NCBI RefSeq assembly: GCF_009724245.1
Contig: NZ_WNNK01000014.1
Location: 62,001 to 126,000, forward strand
DNA: 64,000 nucleotides
From: Pseudomonas spelaei
GTDB lineage: Bacteria; Pseudomonadota; Gammaproteobacteria; Pseudomonadales; Pseudomonadaceae
Direction: 5' to 3'
The position numbers were made by a program, and so were the translations under genes. The notes under the pieces were generated by a model, which worked only from the letters and a program-made list of their open reading frames with translations, searched no databases and was not told the DNA's origin. This document shows, in pieces, positions 50,273 to 59,319 of the stretch. Every line of letters starts with the position of its first letter. Positions within the stretch are counted from its first letter, which is position 1.

Positions 50273-51040
50273 TCAGCCGAAGCGGTAAATGTCCATGCCC
50301 AGCGCACCCATGGTAAAGCCCTGGTGCGCCACGCTGAAGGGGCCACCCGCGCCTCGGGCGAAATACAGCGGCAACAAATGCTCATCACTGGGATGGCTGC
50401 GCACCGCATGGGGGGCCTGACGCCGGTAGTCGTGCAAGGCGGCTTCATCCAGGGCCGTGAGTTTGTCGACGATCCAGTCCCGGAAGTCCCGAGCCCAAGG
50501 CTCGATGCTTTCCGGGCCGGCGCGCCAGTCCAGCTCGCCAAGGTTGTGGGTGATGCTGCCTGAGCCGATCAGCAGTACGCCTTGTTCGCGCAGGCTGGCG
50601 AGTGCTCGCCCGACTCGGGTTTGCAGTGCGGGTCCCATGCGGCTGGGCAACGACACTTGCACCACGGGGATGTCGGCGTCCGGATACATCAGCGACAGCG
50701 GCACCCAGGTGCCATGGTCGAATGGGCGTTGGTTATCGATACGCGCACTCAAGCCGTCTGCCGTCAGCAGTTCGACGATTTGCGCGGCCAGTTGTGGTTG
50801 GCCGGGGGCAGGGTATTGCACGGCAAACAGCTCCTGTGGAAAGCCGCCGAAGTCGTGCCAGGTCTCTGGAGCCGGGTTGCCGCTGACCAGCAGTTCCTGA
50901 CTTTCCCAATGTGCGGACACCACCACAATAGCTTTGGGGCGTGGCATCTCGGCAGCCAATCGCTTGAGTGCCGGGCCGCTGGCGCCAGGTTGCAGGGCGA
51001 GCATGGGAGAACCGTGTGAGATAAACAGGCTGGGAAGCAT
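50273..51040 (-). CDS. DODA-type extradiol aromatic ring-opening dioxygenase (YgiD-like)
   Basis: 255 residues of the LigB superfamily. Metal-binding His residues are expected in SLFISHGSPML (His9) and VVSAHWES, and again in the later SGSITHNLGELDW; DHGTWVPLSLMYPDADIPVVQVSL is the family core. The E. coli homologue YgiD is a zinc/iron 4,5-DOPA dioxygenase. The natural substrate here is unknown. ATG at 51040, divergent from tpm with 104 bp between. Confidence 0.92.
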   Translation of the reverse strand: MLPSLFISHGSPMLALQPGASGPALKRLAAEMPRPKAIVVVSAHWESQELLVSGNPAPETWHDFGGFPQELFAVQYPAPGQPQLAAQIVELLTADGLSARIDNQRPFDHGTWVPLSLMYPDADIPVVQVSLPSRMGPALQTRVGRALASLREQGVLLIGSGSITHNLGELDWRAGPESIEPWARDFRDWIVDKLTALDEAALHDYRRQAPHAVRSHPSDEHLLPLYFARGAGGPFSVAHQGFTMGALGMDIYRFG

Positions 51041-51144
51041 GGGCAGGGTCCTGAGGAGTAAGATGGACCTATCTTCAATCAGATCATTGATCTAAATCTA
51101 ATATAAGTTTTAGCGCTATTTGATCGAATTTTCAGGGTGGAATC

Positions 51145-51801
51145 ATGGAGCCGAAATTTTGGCATGAGCGTTGGTCGCGCAATCAGATTGGTTTTCATCT
51201 GCCCGAGGTTAATCCCTATTTGCTGCAACACTGGTCCGGCCTGGATTTGGCGGGAGGGAGCAGGGTGCTGGTGCCGCTGTGCGGAAAAAGCCTGGATCTG
51301 TTGTGGCTGGCCAGTCAAGGGCACCGGGTTCTGGGTGTCGAGCTATCGGAAAAAGCCATCGAGGAGTTCTTCAGCGAGCAGGGGCTGACGCCGCAGATCA
51401 GCCGGCAGGCTGTTTTCAAGGTTTATCAGGCGGGGTTTATCGAGCTGTGGTGCGGTGATTTCTTCGCCCTGGAGGCGGGGATGGTGGCCGATTGCACCGC
51501 GCTTTACGATCGCGCAGCGCTGATTGCCTTGCCACCCTTGATGCGGGAGCAGTATGCCGCGCACCTGAATAGGATCCTGGTCTCGGGTTGTCAGGGAATG
51601 TTGATCACCCTTGATTATGACCAGGCTCGGAAGGCAGGCCCGCCGTTTGCCGTGACCGATCAAGAAGTCCGGTTGCTCTTTGGAGGGAGTTGGCAAATGT
51701 CTGTAGTGGATGAGCGGGATATTCTTGGAGAGAGCTGGAAGTTTGTGCAGGACGGCGTCACGAGCCTGGAAGAGCGGGTTTATCGATTGACCAAGACCTG
51801 A
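51145..51801 (+). CDS. tpm: Thiopurine S-methyltransferase
   Basis: 218 residues. The TPMT signature FWHERWSRNQIGFHLPEVNP at the N-terminus, VLVPLCGKSLDLLWLASQGHRVLGVELS (SAM site) and DRAALIALPPLMREQYAAHL are clear. In pseudomonads the enzyme also methylates selenium and tellurium oxyanions. ATG at 51145 after GGGTGGAATC. A terminator follows 12 bp after the stop. Confidence 0.95.
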   Translation: MEPKFWHERWSRNQIGFHLPEVNPYLLQHWSGLDLAGGSRVLVPLCGKSLDLLWLASQGHRVLGVELSEKAIEEFFSEQGLTPQISRQAVFKVYQAGFIELWCGDFFALEAGMVADCTALYDRAALIALPPLMREQYAAHLNRILVSGCQGMLITLDYDQARKAGPPFAVTDQEVRLLFGGSWQMSVVDERDILGESWKFVQDGVTSLEERVYRLTKT

Positions 51802-51812
51802 AACGCGCCCAC

Positions 51813-51843
51813 AAAAAAGGGGCGATTCAATCGCCCCTTTCTG
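51813..51843. terminator. Bidirectional terminator between tpm and htpX
   Basis: AAAGGGGCGA-TTCAA-TCGCCCCTTT with an A run before and Ts after, between convergent genes. Confidence 0.9.
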
Positions 51844-51858
51844 TATTGCTGCGGACTA

Positions 51859-52746
51859 TCAGCCCCGACGACGCAGGGCGTCGATCCGCTCTTCCAGCGG
51901 CGGGTGGCTCATGAACAGGCGAGCCAGGCCTTGCTTGACGCCACCGTTGATGCCGAAGGCGTTCAGGGTGTCGGGCATGTGCACTGGCAGCCCCTGTTCG
52001 GAGCGCAGGCGCTGCAGGGCGCCGATCATCGCGTTGGTGCCTGCAAGGCGCGCACCGGCTTCGTCAGCGCGGAACTCCCGTTTGCGTGAGAACCACATCA
52101 CGATCGAGCTGGCGAGGAAGCCCAATACCAGTTCGGCGAAGATCGTTGCTACATAGTAGGCGATACCCTGGCCACCTTCGTTCTTGAAGATCACCTTGTC
52201 GACGAAGTTGCCGATGATTCGTGCGAAGAACATCACGAAGGTGTTCACCACGCCCTGAACCAGCGCCAGGGTGACCATGTCACCATTGGCCACGTGGCCG
52301 ATTTCATGGGCCAGCACGGCCTTGACTTCATCGGGTGAGAAACGCTCCAGCAAACCCTGGCTAACGGCTACAAGAGCATCGTTCTTGTTCCAGCCGGTGG
52401 CAAAAGCGTTGGCTTCATACGCCGGGAAGATTCCGACCTCGGGCATCTTGATTCCGGCTTCACGGGACAATTGCTCGACGGTTTGCAGCAACCATTGCTC
52501 ATGCCGGGTGCGTGGCTGAGTAATGATTTGGGTGCTGGTGCTCATCTTCGCCATCCACTTGGAGATGAACAGCGAGAAAATCGAGCCGGCGAAACCAAAG
52601 ACCGCACAGAAAACCAGCAGCTGATTGAGGTTGAGATCAACCCCGTTGGCCGCCATGAACCCGTTGAAGCCGAAAAGGCTCAGGGTGATGCTGGCAATCA
52701 GCACGACCGCCAGGTTAGTGGCCAAGAACAGCAGGATGCGCATCAT
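51859..52746 (-). CDS. htpX: HtpX, inner-membrane zinc metalloprotease
   Basis: 295 residues. Two N-terminal helices (about 4-24 and 35-55) precede the zinc site HEIGH (in AVLAHEIGHVANGDM); two more helices (about 155-175 and 190-210) and the third zinc ligand in REFRADEAGA follow. HtpX degrades misfolded membrane proteins together with FtsH. The double ATG at 52746/52743 follows GAGGAG. A near-consensus promoter lies 45 bp upstream. Confidence 0.96.
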   Translation of the reverse strand: MMRILLFLATNLAVVLIASITLSLFGFNGFMAANGVDLNLNQLLVFCAVFGFAGSIFSLFISKWMAKMSTSTQIITQPRTRHEQWLLQTVEQLSREAGIKMPEVGIFPAYEANAFATGWNKNDALVAVSQGLLERFSPDEVKAVLAHEIGHVANGDMVTLALVQGVVNTFVMFFARIIGNFVDKVIFKNEGGQGIAYYVATIFAELVLGFLASSIVMWFSRKREFRADEAGARLAGTNAMIGALQRLRSEQGLPVHMPDTLNAFGINGGVKQGLARLFMSHPPLEERIDALRRRG

Positions 52747-52791
52747 GGTTGTAGAGTTCTCCTCATGCTTAATATGTCGCGTACTGCGGGG

Positions 52792-52820
52792 TATATAAGG
52801 TGCGGCACGGGGCTATTCAA
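52792..52820 (-). promoter_or_regulatory. htpX promoter
   Basis: On the minus strand TTGAAT (52820-52815), a 17-bp spacer, and TATATA (52797-52792). Start expected near 52785, 39 bp before the ATG. It is a good sigma-70 match; I see no sigma-32 box, although htpX is a heat-shock gene elsewhere. The rest of the 52747-53059 gap holds nothing else apart from the hairpin at 53020. Confidence 0.65.
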
Positions 52821-53019
52821 CCGAGCGACTATTTCAAACTGTGTCCTACAGCCTGAATGTAGAGCCTTGAAGGGATATTCCGATCCCGGATACTGGTCGT
52901 TACGCTCGCCCCGTGGCCTTACAGTCCTGTAATCATTGAGTGGCAGGTTACCAAGATTGAGGCCGGCAGGGCCGAAGGTGTTTGTGTCCGCATCGGACAG
53001 AGAAGTGTTGCCAGATAAT

Positions 53020-53050
53020 CGCTGTACGACCATAGGAGGGCCGTACAGCG
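53020..53050. repeat. Inverted repeat after alaA
   Basis: A perfect 9-bp stem, CGCTGTACG with CGTACAGCG, around a 13-nt loop, 10 bp past the alaA stop. There is no T tract, so it may be a rho-dependent or processing hairpin and not a classical terminator. Confidence 0.6.
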
Positions 53051-53059
53051 CAAAGGCCA

Positions 53060-54271
53060 TTACTGGCGATAGGATTTCAGGAAGTTCCCGATGCGACCTA
53101 TGGCCATTTCCAGGTCATCCACTCGTGGCAAGGTCACCACGCGGAAGTGATCAGGCCACGGCCAGTTGAACGCAGTGCCCTGGACGACCAGCAGCTTTTC
53201 CGACAGCAGCAGGTCGAGCACGAACTTTTCGTCGTTGTGGATCGGGCAGACCTTCGGGTCGATCCGTGGGAAGGCATACAGCGCACCCATGGGCTTGACG
53301 CAGCTCACGCCGGGAATGTCATTGAGCAGCTCCCACGTGCGGTTGCGCTGCTCCAGCAAGCGCCCCTGCGGCAACACCAGGTCATTGATGCTCTGGTAGC
53401 CGCCAAGGGCGGTCTGGATGGCGTGCTGGCTCGGTACGTTGGCGCAAAGGCGCATGTTGGCCAGCATGTCGATGCCTTCGATGTAGCTCTGGGCATTGTG
53501 CTTGGGGCCGGAGATGGCGATCCAGCCGGAGCGGAAACCCGCCACCCGATAGGATTTGGACAGACCGTTGAAGGTCAGGCACAACAGGTCTGGCGCCAGC
53601 GACGCGGTGCAGATGTGCACGGCATCATCGTAGAGGATCTTGTCGTAGATCTCGTCGGAGAACACCACCAGGTTGTGCTGGCGTGCCAGCTCCAGCATGC
53701 CGAGCAGCACTTCTTTGGAGTACACGGCACCGGTGGGGTTGTTCGGGTTGATGATCACCAGGGCCTTGGTGTTCGGGGTGATCTTGGCCTTGATGTCGGC
53801 CAGGTCCGGAAACCAGTCGGCGCCCTCGTCGCACAGGTAGTGCACCGGATGGCCACCCGCCAGCGTCACGGCAGCGGTCCACAGCGGATAGTCGGGTGCT
53901 GGCACCAGCACTTCGTCGCCGTTGTTGAGCAGGGCCTGCATGGACATGACGATCAGTTCGGAAACGCCGTTGCCCAGGTAGATGTCTTCAATTCCGACAC
54001 CTTCGACCTGCTTTTGCTGGTAGTACTGCATCACGGCCTTGCGCGCACTGAACAAGCCTTTGGAATCGCTGTAGCCCTGGGCAGTGGGCAGGTTGCGTAT
54101 CACGTCCTGGAGGATTTCATCGGGCGCTTCGAAACCAAAGGGTGCCGGGTTGCCAATGTTCAGCTTGAGGATGCGATGGCCTTCCTCTTCCAGGCGTTTG
54201 GCGTGCTTGAGCACTGGGCCGCGAATGTCGTAGCAGACGTTGGCGAGCTTGTTCGATTTGCTGACCTGCAT
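53060..54271 (-). CDS. alaA: Alanine aminotransferase AlaA (YfbQ type)
   Basis: 403 residues, class I/II PLP-dependent aminotransferase. Motifs are GNPAPFGFEAPDEI, YLGNGVSELI, INPNNPTGAVYS, DEIYDKILYD and the PLP-Lys in TFNGLSKSYRVAGFRSGW. It makes alanine from pyruvate and glutamate in the cytoplasm. Length and motifs match E. coli AlaA. ATG at 54271; a long upstream open extension lacks conservation. Divergent from msrB. Confidence 0.94.
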   Translation of the reverse strand: MQVSKSNKLANVCYDIRGPVLKHAKRLEEEGHRILKLNIGNPAPFGFEAPDEILQDVIRNLPTAQGYSDSKGLFSARKAVMQYYQQKQVEGVGIEDIYLGNGVSELIVMSMQALLNNGDEVLVPAPDYPLWTAAVTLAGGHPVHYLCDEGADWFPDLADIKAKITPNTKALVIINPNNPTGAVYSKEVLLGMLELARQHNLVVFSDEIYDKILYDDAVHICTASLAPDLLCLTFNGLSKSYRVAGFRSGWIAISGPKHNAQSYIEGIDMLANMRLCANVPSQHAIQTALGGYQSINDLVLPQGRLLEQRNRTWELLNDIPGVSCVKPMGALYAFPRIDPKVCPIHNDEKFVLDLLLSEKLLVVQGTAFNWPWPDHFRVVTLPRVDDLEMAIGRIGNFLKSYRQ

Positions 54272-54473
54272 GGCGATGTGATCCTGAAAATGAACGATCC
54301 AGACGGTGTGAAGACAACCGTACTGTGAATCCTGCGCTGGGTGCACCCATAAATACGTTTGAATGCCGGTAACGCGGGTGCCAGACTGGCGTTTTGACGA
54401 GGCGCAATCATACGTGCCGCCTGATCCATGGAAAAGACACAGATCAGGCTTTTTCAGCTGCCGAGGTATACCG

Positions 54474-54866
54474 ATGGAAAAGTTGCAGAAAACCGTTGAT
54501 GAGTGGAAGGCCATGCTTGACCCGGAGCAATACAACGTGTGCCGCCTCAAAGGCACCGAACGGCCTTTTTCCGGCAAGTACAACGGCACCCGGACTGATG
54601 GTGTTTACCACTGTATTTGCTGCAACGAACCGTTGTTCGATTCCAAGGCAAAGTTTGACTCCGGTTGCGGCTGGCCCAGCTTCTACGAGCCGATTGCCAA
54701 TAGCGCGATGATCGAGATTCGTGACGTGAGCCACGGCATGATTCGCACCGAAGTCACTTGCGCCAAATGCGACGCGCATCTGGGGCATGTATTTCCTGAT
54801 GGCCCGCCGCCCACTGGTTTGCGCTACTGCATCAACTCGGTGTGTCTGGACTTGGTTGCGCGCTAG
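54474..54866 (+). CDS. msrB: MsrB, peptide methionine-R-sulfoxide reductase
   Basis: 130 residues. Zinc CxxC pairs are CICC and CAKC; the active site is RYCINSVCL near residue 118 with the catalytic Cys, and GCGWPSF is the substrate loop. It reduces R-sulfoxides of methionine in proteins with thioredoxin. ATG at 54474 follows CCGAGG. It starts a redox-repair group with gpx and ospR, separated from gpx by a REP-like repeat and an operator. Confidence 0.96.
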   Translation: MEKLQKTVDEWKAMLDPEQYNVCRLKGTERPFSGKYNGTRTDGVYHCICCNEPLFDSKAKFDSGCGWPSFYEPIANSAMIEIRDVSHGMIRTEVTCAKCDAHLGHVFPDGPPPTGLRYCINSVCLDLVAR

Positions 54867-54876
54867 CTTTGCTCCT

Positions 54877-54909
54877 GTAGCCGCAGCCTCGTACCTCGGC
54901 AGCGGCTAC
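54877..54909. repeat. REP-like inverted repeat after msrB
   Basis: GTAGCCGC (54877-54884) and GCGGCTAC (54902-54909) flank an imperfect GCAGCCTCG/CTCGGC core. This belongs to another Pseudomonas REP class than the repeats at 4630 and 8157 and lies 10 bp after the msrB stop. Confidence 0.75.
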
Positions 54910-54937
54910 TACGTTATAGGCGTTGATAAGTTTGAGT

Positions 54938-54961
54938 AATTAAATTGCACACAATTGAATT
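54938..54961. promoter_or_regulatory. MarR-type operator in front of gpx-ospR
   Basis: A 24-bp near-palindrome, AATTAAATTG-CACA-CAATTGAATT in arrangement, with 9 of 12 symmetric pairs. It lies 47 bp upstream of the gpx ATG. MarR/OhrR-family repressors bind AT-rich dyads of this length, and the operon encodes such a regulator (ospR). Binding is inferred. Confidence 0.6.
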
Positions 54962-55008
54962 GAGCGCTATGTTTTTGCCTTCTTCTCTACTTCTTTTGAG
55001 GCGCTGCC

Positions 55009-55494
55009 ATGAGCGACAACCTGCTGAGTATTCCTTGCACCACCATCAAGGGTGAGCAAAAGACCTTGGCCGATTTCTCTGGCAAGGCAATCCTGGTGGT
55101 CAACACCGCCAGCAAATGCGGCTTCACCCCACAGTACAAAGGCCTGGAGCAGCTCTGGCAGCAGTACAAGGACCAGGGCTTGGTGGTGCTGGGCTTTCCG
55201 TGCAACCAATTCGGCAAGCAGGAGCCAGGTAATGAGGGCGCTATCTCCGAATTTTGCGAGTTGAATTTCGGTGTCAGCTTCCCACTGTTCAAGAAGATTG
55301 ATGTCAACGGCGACGCCGCGCACCCGTTGTTCGTGCAACTGAAAAAACAAGCGCCTGGGTTGCTGGGTTCCAAGGGCATCAAGTGGAACTTCACCAAATT
55401 TCTCATTGGTCGCGACGGTCAGGTGGTCAAGCGCTTTGCTCCCACCACCAAGCCCCAGGACCTGACGCAAGAGATTGAAGCACTGCTCAAATGA
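55009..55494 (+). CDS. gpx: Glutathione peroxidase-like thiol peroxidase
   Basis: 161 residues. The peroxidatic Cys37 in NTASKCGFTPQYKGLE is an ordinary TGC codon (not selenocysteine). A resolving Cys candidate is in FPCNQFGKQEPG and the catalytic Trp is in GIKWNFTKFL. It reduces peroxides, probably with thioredoxin. ATG at 55009 after TTTTGAGGCGCTGCC. The stop overlaps ospR (ATGA), so the two are translated together. Confidence 0.95.
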   Translation: MSDNLLSIPCTTIKGEQKTLADFSGKAILVVNTASKCGFTPQYKGLEQLWQQYKDQGLVVLGFPCNQFGKQEPGNEGAISEFCELNFGVSFPLFKKIDVNGDAAHPLFVQLKKQAPGLLGSKGIKWNFTKFLIGRDGQVVKRFAPTTKPQDLTQEIEALLK

Positions 55495-55952
55495 CGGATT
55501 TGCCCATTGAGTCGCTGGCCCTCGACAACCAGTTGTGTTTCAAGCTGTATGCCGCGTCACGGGCGGTGACGCGTGCCTATAAGCCGATGCTTGATCGGTT
55601 GGGCCTGACCTACCCGCAGTACCTGGCGATGCTGGTGTTGTGGGAATGGCAGGATGTTGCGCCGACACAGCCGACGGTCAAGGCCCTGGGTGAGCGTTTG
55701 CTGCTCGACTCCGGCACGCTGACGCCGCTGCTCAAGCGCCTTGAGCAACTCGCCCTGGTCAAGCGTCAGCGTAGCCAGCAGGATGAGCGTGAGGTGCACT
55801 TGAGCCTATCCGAGAAGGGTAGGCGTCTGCGGGATCAGGTCCAGCCGCTCAAGGAACGGCTGTTGTGTGATACCGGCGTCGACCTGCACCAGGCGGATGC
55901 CTTGCGTCAGGGCCTGGATCAACTGCTCAAGCAGATTAAAGACTGGTCGTAG
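55491..55952 (+). CDS. ospR: OspR-like MarR/OhrR-family thiol regulator
   Basis: 153 residues. The sensor Cys is at residue 16 in DNQLCFKLY, followed by YKPMLDRLGLTYPQYLAMLVLWE and the winged helix LLLDSGTLTPLLKRLEQLALVKRQRS...DEREVHLSL. It belongs with OhrR; in P. aeruginosa the homologue in this place (OspR) represses gpx and responds to oxidation. The stop of this gene and the end of the convergent sagS overlap by 17 bp (55936-55952). Confidence 0.92.
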   Translation: MTDLPIESLALDNQLCFKLYAASRAVTRAYKPMLDRLGLTYPQYLAMLVLWEWQDVAPTQPTVKALGERLLLDSGTLTPLLKRLEQLALVKRQRSQQDEREVHLSLSEKGRRLRDQVQPLKERLLCDTGVDLHQADALRQGLDQLLKQIKDWS

Positions 55953-58260
55953 TCGGTACCCACAGGTCGAGCAGGGCTTTGAGCTCCTCCCGGCGAAAGG
56001 GTTTGGCCAGGTAGTCGTTCATCCCTGCGGCCCTGCAGCGTTCCCGTTCTTCGGACAGGGCGTTGGCCGTCAACGCGACGATCGGCAGTTCCGGCCAGCG
56101 CCCGCTGCGACGGATCTGTCGACTCGCCTCATAGCCATCCATGACGGGCATGTTGCAGTCCATCAACACCATATTGAAGTTTTGCTCTTCAAGCCGCTTG
56201 AGCGCTTCGCCGCCATGGGCGGCCACGATGACCTCGCATCCGAGTTTGCCGAGCATGCCCTTGGCGACCAGTTGATTGACCGGGTTGTCCTCCACCAGCA
56301 GGATGCGTGCGCGGTGGGCGACGGGGGCGGTTTCCAACTGGGCGAGATCAAGCACCAGTTCCGAGTCGGGGCGTAAGTTACGCTGCAGAATCTGGTACAG
56401 CGCAGTACGACTCAAAGGCCGCGCCTGCTGTTGCAGAGGTGCCAGGGCCGCCACTTCTTCGTTGGGCATGAAGCTGCCATAGGCGGTCACCAGCAGGATG
56501 GGCGCAGTAATGCCTGGGCGCAGGCGGAACAGGCACTCGGGGCAGTCGGTGATCAACAGGTCGGGATTTATCCCGCTCAAATCGTCGTCGATAGTGTAGC
56601 AACTCAGGGTCAGCCCCCAGCTTGGCAGCACGGTACTGAGCAACTCTGCCAAGCCGCTGCTGGCGCTGGTAATGACAACCACCTCGCCTGCCAGGGGTAT
56701 CTGGCGCGCTGCGGGTGTATGGGCGGGCAGCGGCAAGTCGGCGGTGAACTGGCTGCCGAAGCCGGTTTCCGAGCTGATGCTCAGGCGACCGTGCATGGCC
56801 TCGCATAGGTTACGGGTCAGCGCCAGCCCCAGCCCGGTTCCGCCAAACTGGCGCGTGATACCTGCGCCTGCTTGGGTGAAGGGCTGGAAGATCTTGACTT
56901 GCGCGTCCTGGGCAATGCCGATCCCGGTGTCACAGACCTCGATCCGGACGCCACCGTTTTGCACGCGCAGGCGTACATCCACCCGGCCAAAGCGGGTGAA
57001 CTTCAAGGCATTGGAGAGCAGGTTGCTGACGATTTGCCGCACCCGGGTTGGATCACCCAGTACTTGGGCGGGAAATTGCGGCTCGATCAGGCAGGTCAAT
57101 TCGACACTGGGTGCGGCGTTTTGCGACAACAGGTTGGCCGTGTCTTCCACCAGCGCACCCAGGTCGAAGGGGATGCTCTCCAACTCCAGTTGCCCGGCAT
57201 CGAACTTCGACAGGTCGAGAATATCGTTCAGCAACTCCACCAGTACTTTGCCGGAATCATGGGCAATTGAGAGTTGCTGGCGCTGCTCCGCATTCAGTGG
57301 ACTGTCCAGAGACAAGGCGATCATGCCCAGAAGGCCATTGAGCGGTGTGCGGATTTCGTGGCTCATGTTGGCCAGGAACGCAGCCCGAGCCTGGGCCATG
57401 CCCAACGCCGTCATCTTCGCCGCTTCCAGTTCTTCATTGGAGTGGCTTAACCGTTGATTGATGGTCTTGAGCTCGGTGGTGCGGGCTGAAACGATGTTTT
57501 CCAGTTGACCGAGGTACTCGGTCAGGCGGTCCTCTGCTTGTCGGCGCTGCTGGATTTGGGTCTCCATGTTTTCGAACTGCTGGTTGGCGACGTTGACCAG
57601 CACACCGATTTCGTCGTGTTCATGACCCGCAGGGCAGTCCAGGTGGGTCTGCTGTGTTCCGCGAGGGTGACGCGTGCTCAGTTCGCGGATAATTCGTACC
57701 AGCGGCTGGGTCAGCATCACGTAGAACAAGCCGAGCAGGATGGCGGTCAGGATCAGGCTGCGGGCAAAACCGTTGAGCAGGGTTATCTCTGCTCGGTGCA
57801 GGAAACGGCTGCCAAAGGCGTAGGTGTCGACGTCAAGGCGCAAGACTCCGAGGGATTCGGTGGGCATATGGGTGAGATACAGCCGGTCTTCGAACTGGCG
57901 GTTGGCACCGAACAGAAAGTCGCTGATGGGGCGGTAGCTGCTCTCCTTGCGCGGACGATCAACGTCAGCCAACACGGTGCCGTTGTTGTCGATCAGTTGT
58001 GCATGGATGATGGCGGGGGAGTGCAGTAACCCTAGCGTCAACTCTTGGGCCAGTTCGGCGTCGATGTTGTAGGCGATGCGGGAAGCCGGGTTATGACTGA
58101 TTTCAAGCAGCGAGCGTATTTCCCGGTTGATGGACGCGTCTTCGCTGGCATAATCGATCCAGATTTGGATCAGGCTGAGCAAGGTTCCCAATACGAAACC
58201 GACCAGCACAGTCAGTCTGGCTTGTTTATAAGACAAGCGGTGGGCGAACTTGATATCCAT
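55936..58260 (-). CDS. sagS: SagS-like hybrid sensor histidine kinase
   Basis: 774 residues. Two helices (about 16-36 and 163-183) enclose a periplasmic sensor domain. HAMP-like and coiled-coil parts follow, then HisKA (MSHEIRTPLNG) and HATPase (DTGIGIA, GTGLGLAL). A degenerate receiver-like part precedes a full receiver (VEDNPVN, LMDCNMPVMDG). In P. aeruginosa SagS links surface sensing to biofilm maturation and tolerance and sits beside ospR-gpx as here. I start at the ATG at 58260; a TTG upstream (58317) is less likely. Confidence 0.88.
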   Translation of the reverse strand: MDIKFAHRLSYKQARLTVLVGFVLGTLLSLIQIWIDYASEDASINREIRSLLEISHNPASRIAYNIDAELAQELTLGLLHSPAIIHAQLIDNNGTVLADVDRPRKESSYRPISDFLFGANRQFEDRLYLTHMPTESLGVLRLDVDTYAFGSRFLHRAEITLLNGFARSLILTAILLGLFYVMLTQPLVRIIRELSTRHPRGTQQTHLDCPAGHEHDEIGVLVNVANQQFENMETQIQQRRQAEDRLTEYLGQLENIVSARTTELKTINQRLSHSNEELEAAKMTALGMAQARAAFLANMSHEIRTPLNGLLGMIALSLDSPLNAEQRQQLSIAHDSGKVLVELLNDILDLSKFDAGQLELESIPFDLGALVEDTANLLSQNAAPSVELTCLIEPQFPAQVLGDPTRVRQIVSNLLSNALKFTRFGRVDVRLRVQNGGVRIEVCDTGIGIAQDAQVKIFQPFTQAGAGITRQFGGTGLGLALTRNLCEAMHGRLSISSETGFGSQFTADLPLPAHTPAARQIPLAGEVVVITSASSGLAELLSTVLPSWGLTLSCYTIDDDLSGINPDLLITDCPECLFRLRPGITAPILLVTAYGSFMPNEEVAALAPLQQQARPLSRTALYQILQRNLRPDSELVLDLAQLETAPVAHRARILLVEDNPVNQLVAKGMLGKLGCEVIVAAHGGEALKRLEEQNFNMVLMDCNMPVMDGYEASRQIRRSGRWPELPIVALTANALSEERERCRAAGMNDYLAKPFRREELKALLDLWVPTTTSL

Positions 58261-58428
58261 CGGGTGCTGAACCACTTTGCGTTTCCCTTCGCCCGGCAAG
58301 CATAGCTGAATATCCAAAGCTATCGGTTTTGCCCGGCATGAATCGATTTATTCGGGTGCAGCCCTGTACGGTCTGCCTCAGGGTTGCCAATACGCCATCT
58401 TTTACAAGAACTTGCCAGAGGAATAGTC

Positions 58429-59319
58429 GTGGATTCTCGATTGAATGCCTTTCTTGAGCGTGCCGATGCCGTGCTCGCTCGCTTGGAACCCTTGTTGCCT
58501 GCCCCACGCCAATCCATCGACTGGAACCAGTGCCTGGCTGCCCGTTGGCAGCGTGAAGGCCGCAGCGGCTTTTTATTGCCACTGGAAGTCAGCTTGGACA
58601 TGCGTCTTTCCGATTTGATCGGTGTGGACAAACAACGTGAGCAGCTGGCTCGTAACACCCAACAGTTTCTCGATGGTCTACCCGCCAACCATGCCTTGCT
58701 CTGGGGCTCGCGAGGTACGGGTAAATCCTCCCTGGTACGCGCCTTGCTGGCTCAGCACGCCAAGGCCGGTCTACGCCTGATCGAGATCGAGCGCGATCAC
58801 CTGGCCGACCTGCCGCGGGTGGTCGAACAACTGGCCAAGTTGCCACAGCGTTTTGTGCTGTTTTGCGATGACCTGTCCTTCGAGGCCGGTGAAAGCGATT
58901 ATCGGGTCCTCAAGAGCGTTCTCGATGGCTCGCTGGAACAGGCACCGGAAAACGTCTTGCTGTATGCCACGTCTAACCGCCGCCATCTGGTTCCGGAAAA
59001 TCAGAGCGACAATGAGAACTGGAAAAGGGTGGACGGTGAGTTGCATCCCAATGAGGCAGTGGAAGACAAGATCGCCTTGTCTGACCGTTTCGGTTTGTGG
59101 CTGTCGTTCTATCCGTTCAACCAGGAGCACTTTCTCGACGTGGTCGAACACTGGATCGGTGAACTGGCGAGCAAGGCCGGTTTGCAGTGGCAGCGTGACG
59201 AAGAGCTGGACATCCTCGCGGTGCGCTGGGCAACCGGGCGCGGTAACCGCAATGGCCGTTGTGCTTATCAGTTTGCCCGTTACTGGGTGGGCCTGAAGCT
59301 GTTGGAGCGTCAGTCATGA
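58429..59319 (+). CDS. DUF815 AAA-like ATPase
   Basis: 296 residues. Walker A GSRGTGKSS near residue 92 and Walker B FVLFCDDLSFE belong to the DUF815 family, which also has the conserved LYATSNRRHLVPE and RFGLWLSFYPF. The biochemical role is unknown. The start is GTG at 58429 after AGAGGAAT. Its stop overlaps the next start (ATGA). Confidence 0.88.
   Translation: MDSRLNAFLERADAVLARLEPLLPAPRQSIDWNQCLAARWQREGRSGFLLPLEVSLDMRLSDLIGVDKQREQLARNTQQFLDGLPANHALLWGSRGTGKSSLVRALLAQHAKAGLRLIEIERDHLADLPRVVEQLAKLPQRFVLFCDDLSFEAGESDYRVLKSVLDGSLEQAPENVLLYATSNRRHLVPENQSDNENWKRVDGELHPNEAVEDKIALSDRFGLWLSFYPFNQEHFLDVVEHWIGELASKAGLQWQRDEELDILAVRWATGRGNRNGRCAYQFARYWVGLKLLERQS

Noticed and set aside
55009..55494. 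Selenocysteine in the glutathione peroxidase
   Set aside because: The active-site codon 37 is TGC (Cys) and no in-frame TGA is present.
58261..58317. TTG start for sagS
   Set aside because: The extra 19 residues are polar and unlike a kinase start; the ATG at 58260 sits right before the first membrane helix.
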